Assembly (NCBI GenBank): GCA_037478835.1
Contig: JBBFLV010000011.1
Span: 37,667 to 101,666 of the forward strand
DNA: 64,000 bases
Direction: 5' to 3'
From: 630D-37 sp037478835
Lineage (GTDB): Bacteria > Chloroflexota > Anaerolineae > Anaerolineales > Villigracilaceae
In this document: positions 42,517 through 49,917 of the stretch, in pieces
Layout: each line of letters begins with the position of its first letter
Numbering within the stretch: position 1 is the first letter of the stretch
Notes under the pieces: generated by a model
Databases searched by the model: none
Told to the model about the DNA's origin: nothing
Seen by the model: only the letters and a program-made list of their open reading frames with translations
Position numbers and translations under genes: made by a program

Positions 42517-43224
42517 ATGCATCATTCCATTGAAGTTTCCGATCTCAAATTTTCTTACCCGGATGGACATGTAGCCCTTCGTGGCGTCTCTTTTCATATT
42601 GCGCCGGGCGAGAAAGTGGCGCTGGTTGGGCCGAACGGCGCCGGCAAATCGACGCTTTTGCTTCACCTGAACGGCCTGTTGCGCGGCGAAGGCCGGATCA
42701 CGGTTTGCGGTCTATCGCTGACCACGGAAAACCTAGTGCGCGTGCGGCGCATGGTGGGCTTGGTCTTCCAAAATCCCGAAGATCAGCTCTTTTCCCCCAC
42801 GGTGTTTGATGACGTGGCCTACGGGCCGATCTACCAGGGTTTGGAGGAAGCGGAAGTGCGCCAACGGGTGGCGCAGGCCCTCGAGGCCGTGGGCATGAGC
42901 CACTATGCGGAGCGCGTTTCGCATCACCTGAGCATCGGGGAGAAGAAACGGGTGGCGATTGCCAGTGTGCTTTCTATGCGACCGGAAGTGCTCGTCCTGG
43001 ATGAACCGACTGCCGGCCTCGACCCGCGCGCCCGTCGCACCCTGATCCGTTTACTGCGCAATCTGGACATGACCATGCTGATCTCAACCCACGATCTGGC
43101 CATGGTGCGTGAGCTGCTGCCGCGCACCCTGGTGATGGACGAGGGCCGCATCATCGCCGATGGCCCCACACAAGAGATCCTTGCCGATCGTTCCTTGCTC
43201 GAATCGCATGGGTTGCTTGGATGA
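42517..43224 (+). CDS. cbiO: ECF transporter ATPase CbiO
   Basis: A 235-residue ABC ATPase. Walker A 'GPNGAGKST', Q-loop 'VFQNPEDQLFSPTVFDDVAYGP' region (the LFSPTV stretch is typical of CbiO), signature 'LSIGEKKRVA' and Walker B 'EVLVLDEPTAGLDP'. It powers cobalt/nickel import with CbiQ. GTG 42511 is an alternative start directly after the cbiQ stop. Confidence 0.92.
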   Translation: MHHSIEVSDLKFSYPDGHVALRGVSFHIAPGEKVALVGPNGAGKSTLLLHLNGLLRGEGRITVCGLSLTTENLVRVRRMVGLVFQNPEDQLFSPTVFDDVAYGPIYQGLEEAEVRQRVAQALEAVGMSHYAERVSHHLSIGEKKRVAIASVLSMRPEVLVLDEPTAGLDPRARRTLIRLLRNLDMTMLISTHDLAMVRELLPRTLVMDEGRIIADGPTQEILADRSLLESHGLLG

Positions 43225-43257
43225 TCGAGATGTATTCTTAAAACCTTAGGAGGAGTG

Positions 43258-44493
43258 ATGTCTGAACGGATTGTCATCACCGGTATGGGTACGGTCAGCC
43301 CGCTTGGGCTTAACGTCAAGGAAACCTGGGAAAACGCCGTACGAGGCGTTTCCGGCGTGGCACCGATTACCCTGTTTGATACCAGCGACTCGCTGGTGAA
43401 GATCGCCTGCGAGGTGAAGAACTTTGTCCCCGAACGTTATATGGATGCCAAAGAAGCGCGACGGCGCGATCGTTATGAACAGTTTGCCACTGCGGCGGCG
43501 AAGGAAGCTTGGGAACAAAGCGGTCTAGATGTCACCGAGGAAAACGCCGGGCGCATTGGCGTGGTCATTTCCTCGGCCATCGGCGGCCTAAAATCGCTCC
43601 AGGATGCCATTTTCACCCTCAAGGACGAAGGTCCGCGGCGCGTCAGCCCGTTTTTGATCCCTATGCTGATGTCCAATGGCGGTGCCGGCCTGGTGAGCAT
43701 TGACCTGGGGCTCAAAGGGCCCTCTTTTTCGGTGGCCTCGGCCTGTGCTTCTGGCGCGGATGGGATCGGCATGGCCTGGCTGATGCTGAAAAGCGGCATG
43801 GTGGATGTCGTCCTGGCCGGAGCCGCTGAAGCGACGGTCACCCCCACCGGCATTGCCGCATTTGACCGCATCGGCGCTATGTCACGGCGCGAGGATTACT
43901 CGATGACGCCACAACCCTTCGATAAAAACCGCGATGGTCTGGTGATGGGCGAAGGAGCCGCCGTGTTGGTGCTGGAGCGGGAAAGCCATGCCCGCGCCCG
44001 TGGCGCTGAAATCCTGGCCGAACTGGCCGGTTACGCCGCCACCGCCGATGCCTATCACGTCACCGCACCGGACGATCAGGGGCGGGGAGGGGCGGCGGCC
44101 ATTCGCAAAGCCCTGGAAGTGGCCGGCGTGGCGCTGGATGAGGTCGGCTATATCAATGCCCATGGTACGGCTACGCCGCTCAACGATGTCGCCGAGACGC
44201 GCGCCATCAAGGCCGCTTTTGGAGAGTTGGCCTATTCCATCCCGGTCTCCTCGACCAAATCCATGACCGGCCACATGATGGGCGCCACCGGCGCGCTGGA
44301 GGCCATCTTCTGTGTTCAGGCTGTGCGCGAAGGCGTGCTCCCGCCGACGATTCACTACGAAACGCCCGACCCGGAATGTGACCTGGACTATATCCCCAAT
44401 CAGGCGCGAGAAAAGAAGATAGACGTCGCCATCAGCAATGCCTTTGGTTTCGGGGGGCATAATGCTGTGCTGGTGATCCGACGCTGGAAATAA
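43258..44493 (+). CDS. fabF: 3-oxoacyl-[acyl-carrier-protein] synthase II
   Basis: A 411-residue condensing enzyme of fatty-acid elongation. The Cys-His-His triad is Cys163 ('SACASGADG'), His302 ('NAHGTATPLND') and His339 ('KSMTGHMMGATG'). AGGAGG precedes ATG 43258. It stands alone without acpP or fabD nearby. KASII (FabF) is favoured over FabB by the His-His triad and overall length. Confidence 0.95.
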   Translation: MSERIVITGMGTVSPLGLNVKETWENAVRGVSGVAPITLFDTSDSLVKIACEVKNFVPERYMDAKEARRRDRYEQFATAAAKEAWEQSGLDVTEENAGRIGVVISSAIGGLKSLQDAIFTLKDEGPRRVSPFLIPMLMSNGGAGLVSIDLGLKGPSFSVASACASGADGIGMAWLMLKSGMVDVVLAGAAEATVTPTGIAAFDRIGAMSRREDYSMTPQPFDKNRDGLVMGEGAAVLVLERESHARARGAEILAELAGYAATADAYHVTAPDDQGRGGAAAIRKALEVAGVALDEVGYINAHGTATPLNDVAETRAIKAAFGELAYSIPVSSTKSMTGHMMGATGALEAIFCVQAVREGVLPPTIHYETPDPECDLDYIPNQAREKKIDVAISNAFGFGGHNAVLVIRRWK

Positions 44494-44517
44494 AAATCAT
44501 CCGAGAGGAGTTTTGCA

Positions 44518-45942
44518 ATGAGCTACCAGATCCGTTTTGGCACCGATGGCTGGCGCGGCGTGATCGCCGAAGATTACACGTTCGATAACGTGCGCCGTGC
44601 CGCGCAGGGGTTTGCTTCGTACCTGTTGCAGCAGGGGAAAAAAGATGAATGGGTGGTGATCGGCCACGATAAACGCTTCCAATCCGAAAATTTTGCCCTG
44701 GCGGCGGCGGAAGTGCTGGCCGGCAACGGGTTGCGCGTCTACTTGACCCAAGATGCCACCCCTACTCCGGTCATCGCCTATGCCGTCGTGCACCAAAAGG
44801 CCTGCGGTGCGATCAACATCACCGCTTCCCACAATCCGCCTACCGATAACGGCTTCAAAGTGCGCGATGAGCACGGTGGTGCCATCCCGCCGGAAGGGCT
44901 GAAAGCGATCGAAGCGCTGATCCCGCCCACGGTCGAGGCCGTGAAGCGCATGAGCGCCGCCGAAGCCGAAGCCCAGGGACGGCTGATCCGCTTCGATCCC
45001 GCACCGGCCTACATCGAGCACATCCAAACCCTGGTCGACCTCGAACCGCTGCGCCAGGCTGGCCTGACCTTGGTGGTGGACCCGATGTGGGGCAACGGTG
45101 CCGGCTGGTTCCCGCGCCTGCTGGGAGGCGGAAAAACGCGCATCATCGAGATTCACAACACCCGCAACCCGATCTTCCCGGAGATGAAGCGCCCGGAACC
45201 CATCCCGCCGAACATCAATGTCGGTCTGCGAGCTACCCTGGAGCACGTCGCCGATGCCCTGCTGATCACCGATGGCGATGCCGATCGCTTTGGCCTGGGA
45301 GATGAACACGGACGGTTCGTCAATCAGCTGCGCGTCTATGCCCTGCTGGCCTACTACCTGCTGGAGGTGCGTGGCGAGCGCGGGCCGATCGTCAAGACCC
45401 TTTCCACCACCACCATGCTCAATCGCCTGGGCGAATTATATGGCGTCCCGGTGTATGAGACCGGGGTGGGCTTCAAGTATGTGGCGCCGAAGATGCTCGA
45501 GGTCAACGCCTTGATCGGTGGCGAGGAAAGCGGCGGCTATGCCTTCCGCGGCAACGTCCCCGAACGCGATGGCATCCTGGCCGGCCTGTACCTGCTCGAT
45601 TTCATGGTCAAAACCGGGCGCCGTCCTTCGCAATTGCTTGAACTGCTCTTCCAAAAGCTAGGCCAGGAGTACTTTTACGATCGCGTGGATAGCCCCTTCA
45701 GCGGCGATCGCGCCTCGCGGGAACAACGCATTCTGAGCGCCAACCCGGAGACGATCGGCGGTTTGCGGGTAGTCGGGTTGAACACATTGGATGGCTTCCA
45801 GTTCCGGCTGGAGGATGGCGGCTGGATGCTCATCCGCTTCAGCGGCACCGAGCCCATTCTGCGCGTCTATTGCGAAACCACCCACCGCGATCGGGTCCAA
45901 GCGATCCTAGAGGACGGTTTGCGCATTGCCGGGGTGAAATGA
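44518..45942 (+). CDS. Phosphoglucomutase/phosphomannomutase family protein
   Basis: A 474-residue alpha-D-phosphohexomutase. Phosphoserine loop 'TASHNP' (Ser104), metal loop 'DGDADR' (Asp252, Asp254, Asp256), sugar loop 'GGEESGGYAF' and phosphate-binding 'RFSGTEPILRVY' are all present. It interconverts hexose-1- and 6-phosphates, feeding sugar nucleotides for glycans. The stop overlaps tatD by ATGA. Substrate preference (glucose, mannose or glucosamine) is unresolved. Confidence 0.92.
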   Translation: MSYQIRFGTDGWRGVIAEDYTFDNVRRAAQGFASYLLQQGKKDEWVVIGHDKRFQSENFALAAAEVLAGNGLRVYLTQDATPTPVIAYAVVHQKACGAINITASHNPPTDNGFKVRDEHGGAIPPEGLKAIEALIPPTVEAVKRMSAAEAEAQGRLIRFDPAPAYIEHIQTLVDLEPLRQAGLTLVVDPMWGNGAGWFPRLLGGGKTRIIEIHNTRNPIFPEMKRPEPIPPNINVGLRATLEHVADALLITDGDADRFGLGDEHGRFVNQLRVYALLAYYLLEVRGERGPIVKTLSTTTMLNRLGELYGVPVYETGVGFKYVAPKMLEVNALIGGEESGGYAFRGNVPERDGILAGLYLLDFMVKTGRRPSQLLELLFQKLGQEYFYDRVDSPFSGDRASREQRILSANPETIGGLRVVGLNTLDGFQFRLEDGGWMLIRFSGTEPILRVYCETTHRDRVQAILEDGLRIAGVK

Positions 45943-46763
45943 AGCTTACCGATACGCATTGTCACCTGGACTTCGATCGCTTCGCCGCCGACCGCGACCA
46001 GGTGCTCGGACGGGCGCAGGCCGCCGGCCTGATCCGCATCCTCATCCCGGCACTGCATGAGACCTCGGGCGAAGCCGCCGTCAAACTAGCGCAGACCTCG
46101 CCGATGCTTTATGCGGCGGTGGGGGTGCACCCTACCGAAGCGCGCACCTGGAGTGGCGAGACGCCGCAAAACCTGCGTCGCCTGGCGCGTGAGCCGAAAG
46201 TGGTGGCGATCGGCGAGATCGGGTTGGATTACTACTGGGATGCCGCCCCGGCCGCCCTGCAGCAAGAGGTGCTTCGCCGGCAGTTGGAGCTGGCCGCCGA
46301 ATTGAATTTGCCGGTCATCTTGCACCTGCGCGAGAAAGGCGATGCTGCTGCCGGGCCGTGTGCCGAAGATTTGCTGCGCCTGGTGGGAGATTGGGTTGGC
46401 GGGCTACGGGCAACCGGGCATCCTTTGGCAGAGCGACCGGGGGTTTTCCACTCCTTTTCCGGCAGCCTGGAGGTTGCGCAACAGGCGCTGACGCTGGGTT
46501 TCTATATTGGCGTGAGTGGGCCGGTCACCTACCGAGCAGAACGCGCCGCCGTGATCGCCGCGTTGCCGTTGCAACGTCTGCTTTTGGAAACCGATGCCCC
46601 TTTTCTCTCGCCGGCGCCATTTCGTGGGAAAAGGAACGAACCTGCCCATATTCGTCACATTGCTGATAAAATAGCACAAATCTTTTCATGTGACCAGGAA
46701 GAAGTGGCCGCCATCACCACCCGCAACGCGGCCCACCTCTTTGCCTGGGGAGGTCTTGATTGA
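45939..46763 (+). CDS. tatD: TatD-family metal-dependent hydrolase
   Basis: A 274-residue TIM-barrel deoxyribonuclease-like protein. 'TDTHCHLDFDRF' gives the first two metal His, 'AIGEIGLDYYW' the bridging Glu, and 'ILHLREKGDAA' and 'GVFHSFSGSL' the later His. 'ETDAPFLSPAPFRGKRN' is the C-terminal signature. Function: 3'-5' nuclease/quality control. Coupled to the phosphohexomutase gene and, by its stop, to the prenyl synthase gene. Confidence 0.93.
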   Translation: MKLTDTHCHLDFDRFAADRDQVLGRAQAAGLIRILIPALHETSGEAAVKLAQTSPMLYAAVGVHPTEARTWSGETPQNLRRLAREPKVVAIGEIGLDYYWDAAPAALQQEVLRRQLELAAELNLPVILHLREKGDAAAGPCAEDLLRLVGDWVGGLRATGHPLAERPGVFHSFSGSLEVAQQALTLGFYIGVSGPVTYRAERAAVIAALPLQRLLLETDAPFLSPAPFRGKRNEPAHIRHIADKIAQIFSCDQEEVAAITTRNAAHLFAWGGLD

Positions 46764-47734
46764 GCACGATGAACGTATACGCAACCCCTTTATTACAAGA
46801 GCATTTGCTGCTCATTGAAGAGCGGATGCGGACACAGGTCTCGCCACAGCACCTGCCCGATCTGCGTCAGGCATTGGACCATTTACTGGCTGCCGGAGGC
46901 AAACGGATCCGCCCCACCCTAATCGTATTGGTTGGTACCATGTTGGGCGCGCCGCAAGAGAAGATCATCACCCTGGGAGCGGCGGTGGAAATGCTCCACA
47001 CCGCCACCCTCGTCCACGATGATCTGATCGATGGCGCCCTCTTGCGACGCGGTATGCCCACCCTGAATGCCCAGTGGTCTCCGGCGGCCACCGTCCTCAC
47101 CGGCGATTACCTTTTCGCCTGTGCCGCGCATCTCGCGGCGGAGATCGATAACCTGGAGATCATGAAATCTTTCGCCGAGACCCTGGCGATCATCGTCAAC
47201 GGCGAGCTCACCCAGCTTTTTGAGGGACGCGGCCTGCGCGATCGCGAGCATTACTACCGGCGCATCTATGCCAAGACCGCCTCGCTTTTCGAGATGAGCA
47301 CGCGCGGCGCCGCCCTGATCAGCCCGATCGAGCGGGGCGAGATCGAGACCCTGGCCAGGATGGGCTACCACATCGGCATGGCCTTCCAGATCATGGATGA
47401 CATCCTCGATTTCAGCAGCGAGCAGACGACGCTGGGCAAACCGGTCGGTTCCGATCTCCACCAGGGATTGATCACGTTGCCGACCCTGTACTACATCGAA
47501 AACCATCCACAAGACCCGCATGTCCGTGCTCTGTTGAACGGCGATTGGCACAACAAAGAGATCGTCTCGAACCTGGTGGAATCGATCCGTCAGAGCGAGG
47601 CACTAGGCCAGGCCCAGGAAGAAGCGCGCCACTATGTTCGGCAGGCGCTGGAGATCCTCCATCGTTTCCCCTATTCCACCGAGCGTCAGGCGATCGAAGA
47701 CCTGATTCATTTTGTCGTGGAGCGGAAGGTGTAG
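46760..47734 (+). CDS. Polyprenyl diphosphate synthase (long-chain trans type)
   Basis: A 324-residue prenyltransferase with both Asp-rich motifs, 'LVHDDLIDG' and 'FQIMDDILDF', for Mg-diphosphate binding, and 'GGKRIRPTL' for IPP. It builds the long side chain of menaquinone or a related quinone. The start appears to be TTG 46760, because GGGGAGG ends six bases before it and it overlaps the tatD stop; ATG 46769 is 15 bases from that site. Followed by a 7-nt repeat and a terminator. Confidence 0.92.
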   Translation: MSTMNVYATPLLQEHLLLIEERMRTQVSPQHLPDLRQALDHLLAAGGKRIRPTLIVLVGTMLGAPQEKIITLGAAVEMLHTATLVHDDLIDGALLRRGMPTLNAQWSPAATVLTGDYLFACAAHLAAEIDNLEIMKSFAETLAIIVNGELTQLFEGRGLRDREHYYRRIYAKTASLFEMSTRGAALISPIERGEIETLARMGYHIGMAFQIMDDILDFSSEQTTLGKPVGSDLHQGLITLPTLYYIENHPQDPHVRALLNGDWHNKEIVSNLVESIRQSEALGQAQEEARHYVRQALEILHRFPYSTERQAIEDLIHFVVERKV

Positions 47735-47736
47735 GG

Positions 47737-47775
47737 AGACGGTGGACGGTAGACTGTGGACCGTGGAGGGTGGAG
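47737..47775. repeat. 7-nt tandem repeat (AGACGGT/GGACGGT family)
   Basis: Heptamers AGACGGT, GGACGGT, AGACTGT, GGACCGT, GGAGGGT directly after the prenyl synthase stop; the reverse complement of the family at 19553. Confidence 0.8.
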
Positions 47776-47818
47776 TAGGAAAGTTTGCCTGAACGATCTC
47801 CTGCTTGGAAACGGTTGA

Positions 47819-47846
47819 AAGCCCACCGAAACAGGTGGGCTTATTT
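47819..47846. terminator. Terminator-like hairpin between converging genes
   Basis: Perfect 9-bp stem AAGCCCACC / GGTGGGCTT with a six-base loop, followed by ATTTG on the plus side and TTC on the minus side. It ends the prenyl synthase run and is also 3' of abiEii. It is one half of a composite element; a degenerate copy is at 49475-49502. Confidence 0.8.
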
Positions 47847-47874
47847 GTAAGACAAACGCTAGCGTTTGTCCTAC
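47847..47874. repeat. 28-bp palindrome P1 containing the abiEii stop codon
   Basis: GTAAGACAAACGCT / AGCGTTTGTCCTAC, one mismatch in 14 bp of arm. The abiEii stop (TAG on the minus strand, 47871-47873) is formed by its right end. Confidence 0.85.
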
Positions 47875-48623
47875 AACATTTGGAGCACTTCCCGGCGCAC
47901 CATCTCGAAGGTCACAAATTGAGGCAGGAGAGGGCGCAGGTCGCGTTCCCAATCGGCGCCGGCGTGCTCCAGCGCTTCTTCGAGCGCAGCATGCGCCCAT
48001 GTCAGACCGTAGAGGGACAACTTGCGCTCGATGAGCGACCTCTCGGCCTGAACGCCGCGGCGCAAGAGCAACCAGATGTCGTACAAATCTCGCGGTTTGT
48101 TCCGCACCAGCAGCGCCCGCACCTTTTCGGCGAACAAATGCTCCGGGGTCAGGACGGTTACCACAAAGGGGCGCACGTCATCGTATTCGCAGGTCACCAG
48201 TTCGCGCTGCGTTTCCACTTCTTCCGGCCGTCGGTTGATGTCTATTCGTATCTTGCCCTTGCTGCGCTCTCTTCCATCGTAGAGCGGTCCCTGAAAACTG
48301 ACGTCGAAGCTGAAACCTACTTCGGATATCCAGGTGTTGCGCATTTCGGCAGCCAGCCCGAAATCGGCCAGGCGACGAACGACTTTTTCCCAGAGGGCCT
48401 GAAGCAGGGGCGGTTCTGCGGAAGCGTTGAAATCCAGGTCCTCCGAATAGCGATTGCCGCCATAGACGACCCGTAGCGCCGTGCCGCCCTTGAAGATAAG
48501 TTCCTGCGTTTGCGAATAGAGCTGCCAAAGGAGCAGATGCTGAACGTAATCTCGTTCCTGGACCTGCATCCCGATTCCGTGACGTTGGGCAAGGCGCCGA
48601 ACCTGATCTCGCGTGAGCATCAC
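47871..48623 (-). CDS. AbiEii-type nucleotidyltransferase toxin
   Basis: A 250-residue nucleotidyltransferase of the AbiEii/AbiGii family. 'KGGTALR' (45-51) and 'RYSEDLDF' (58-65) form the polymerase-beta-like catalytic site, and later conserved parts ('PEHLFAEKVRALLVRNKPRDLYDIW') match the family. Such toxins of type IV systems block growth, giving phage abortive infection. The start overlaps the antitoxin stop by four bases. Its stop codon lies in a palindromic element. Confidence 0.9.
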   Translation of the reverse strand: MMLTRDQVRRLAQRHGIGMQVQERDYVQHLLLWQLYSQTQELIFKGGTALRVVYGGNRYSEDLDFNASAEPPLLQALWEKVVRRLADFGLAAEMRNTWISEVGFSFDVSFQGPLYDGRERSKGKIRIDINRRPEEVETQRELVTCEYDDVRPFVVTVLTPEHLFAEKVRALLVRNKPRDLYDIWLLLRRGVQAERSLIERKLSLYGLTWAHAALEEALEHAGADWERDLRPLLPQFVTFEMVRREVLQML

Positions 48624-49390
48624 CCTACTCCTTCGGGCCAGAGTTCGGTTTCCGAGACGTTGACGATCACCTGCCAGCGATGATCGTACCGACCGCGGCG
48701 CGGCCGCCCGGGGTCCAGTTTGACCGGCGTTGCGGAGCGGATCAAGCCCTCGACGGGGCGGCCGAGCCTCTCCAGCAGGTAGCCCAGTCGCGATCCAAGC
48801 GTCTTCTCCCCCATGCGGTTGGCGTACTCGACCAAAGTCGGCAGGTCCACAACTTCCAGCGCCACCCGCAAGGCCTTTGCCACTTCGCCGATGCCCCCGG
48901 CATAGCGCAGCTGGTCGAGGCTATCTACGATGGCTTTGGCTTCGTCGGCGATCAGCAGCCGTAGGTCATCTACCCTCTCTTGCCGGTAGCCGAAGAACTT
49001 GTGCGGCTTGACTTGGACGAAGTAAAAGCGAAAGTCACGGAATTGCCGCGGGCGCTTCTTGCGGGTGGTGGCGAGGAAGGTGGTGAGGGGTACCTGCTCG
49101 GTAAAGCCGTAGAAGTGCAGTGCCGACCAGTAGGAAACATAGGATGGGGTCACCAGCTGGGTGGCGATGAAAAGCGGATGGGAAAGGACGCGCTCCGGCT
49201 CCAGCCCCAACAGGAGGAACTTGCCCTTTTCGACCTCGGCCACCAGCCCTTCGGCCTTGAGGCGGGCGAGCCAACGATAGGCCTGCCGCCGTTCCAGGTT
49301 GAAGAGGTCGGCCAGCAAGGAGGGGGTGAAGTAGAACAGGTCACGCTGCCGTAACTGCCGGGCGATGGAAATTGTGGAGAGATTTTCCAT
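48620..49390 (-). CDS. AbiEi-type antitoxin
   Basis: A 256-residue protein with an N-terminal winged helix-turn-helix ('FTPSLLADLFNLERRQAYRWL', about 20-50) and a C-terminal AbiEi domain ('HPLFIATQLVTPSYVSYWSALHFYG'). Antitoxins of this family repress their own promoter and counter the adjacent AbiEii. Gene order antitoxin-toxin with a four-base overlap is typical. Confidence 0.85.
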   Translation of the reverse strand: MENLSTISIARQLRQRDLFYFTPSLLADLFNLERRQAYRWLARLKAEGLVAEVEKGKFLLLGLEPERVLSHPLFIATQLVTPSYVSYWSALHFYGFTEQVPLTTFLATTRKKRPRQFRDFRFYFVQVKPHKFFGYRQERVDDLRLLIADEAKAIVDSLDQLRYAGGIGEVAKALRVALEVVDLPTLVEYANRMGEKTLGSRLGYLLERLGRPVEGLIRSATPVKLDPGRPRRGRYDHRWQVIVNVSETELWPEGVG

Positions 49391-49474
49391 AAATACGGTA
49401 AATTCTTTTCTCGATTTACTGAAGCATATTCTACCATACCCGGGCTGTGTTCGAGTGCTCTCAAGCTTAACGAA

Positions 49475-49530
49475 AAGCCCTCTCGAAACCGGTGGGTTTA
49501 TTCCTGGACAAACGCCGGCGTTTGCCCTAC
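49475..49530. repeat. Composite element copy B: degenerate hairpin plus palindrome P2 (49503-49530)
   Basis: Aligns with 47819-47874: a weakened AGCCC...GGTGGGTTT hairpin, then CCTGGACAAACGCC / GGCGTTTGCCCTAC. The Trypco1 gene's stop (TAG, minus strand, 49527-49529) falls at the same position of the palindrome as the abiEii stop does in copy A. Confidence 0.75.
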
Positions 49531-49847
49531 TCCTTGCGCTTCCACTTCAGCGTGACCTTGTAATTCGCCTCCAGGCCCCCGGCGGCGACGATCGCTCCCG
49601 CTTCGGCGCTCATTTTGAGCCCAAATTCGACCGTGATTTCATCCGGCGCGTCGTGCAGGGCGCGCAATTTCTGGATGATGACCTGAGCCGCCGGGCGGAT
49701 TTTCTCCAGGGCGGCTTCAAAGGTCTGGCGGGCCTTCTCCGGCACGCCCTCCCGCGAGACGCGCACCATGCCGCTACCTTCCGCCACTTCGGTCTCGACC
49801 AGGATGCTCGTGCCGTCTTCCAGGGGAAATTCGATGAGTTGTTTCAT
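49527..49847 (-). CDS. Trypco1 (trypsin-co-occurring domain 1; CU044_2847-like) protein
   Basis: A 106-residue protein with the Trypco1 pattern: 'MKQLIEFPLEDGTSILVE' start, a helical middle, 'PDEITVEFGLKMSAEAGAIV' and a closing 'KVTLKWKR' strand. The family is named for occurring beside trypsin-like proteases in NTP-dependent bacterial conflict systems, and the neighbour upstream is exactly such a protein. It may be a partner or a protected/cleaved substrate (inference). A GGAG is seven bases before ATG. Stop codon lies in palindrome P2. Confidence 0.85.
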   Translation of the reverse strand: MKQLIEFPLEDGTSILVETEVAEGSGMVRVSREGVPEKARQTFEAALEKIRPAAQVIIQKLRALHDAPDEITVEFGLKMSAEAGAIVAAGGLEANYKVTLKWKRKE

Positions 49848-49866
49848 AAAAGCGCTCCTTTCGTTT

Positions 49867-49894
49867 TGTAGTACAAGATTAATCTTGCACTACA
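49867..49894. repeat. 28-bp palindrome P3 between STAND and Trypco1 genes
   Basis: TGTAGTACAAGATT / AATCTTGCACTACA, one mismatch. Shares the outer GTAG.ACAA...TTG..CTAC pattern with P1 and P2 but has a different core. It could be a transcript-processing hairpin or an operator. Confidence 0.75.
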
Positions 49895-49917
49895 GAGAAT
49901 ATAGAAATACAGCAAGA

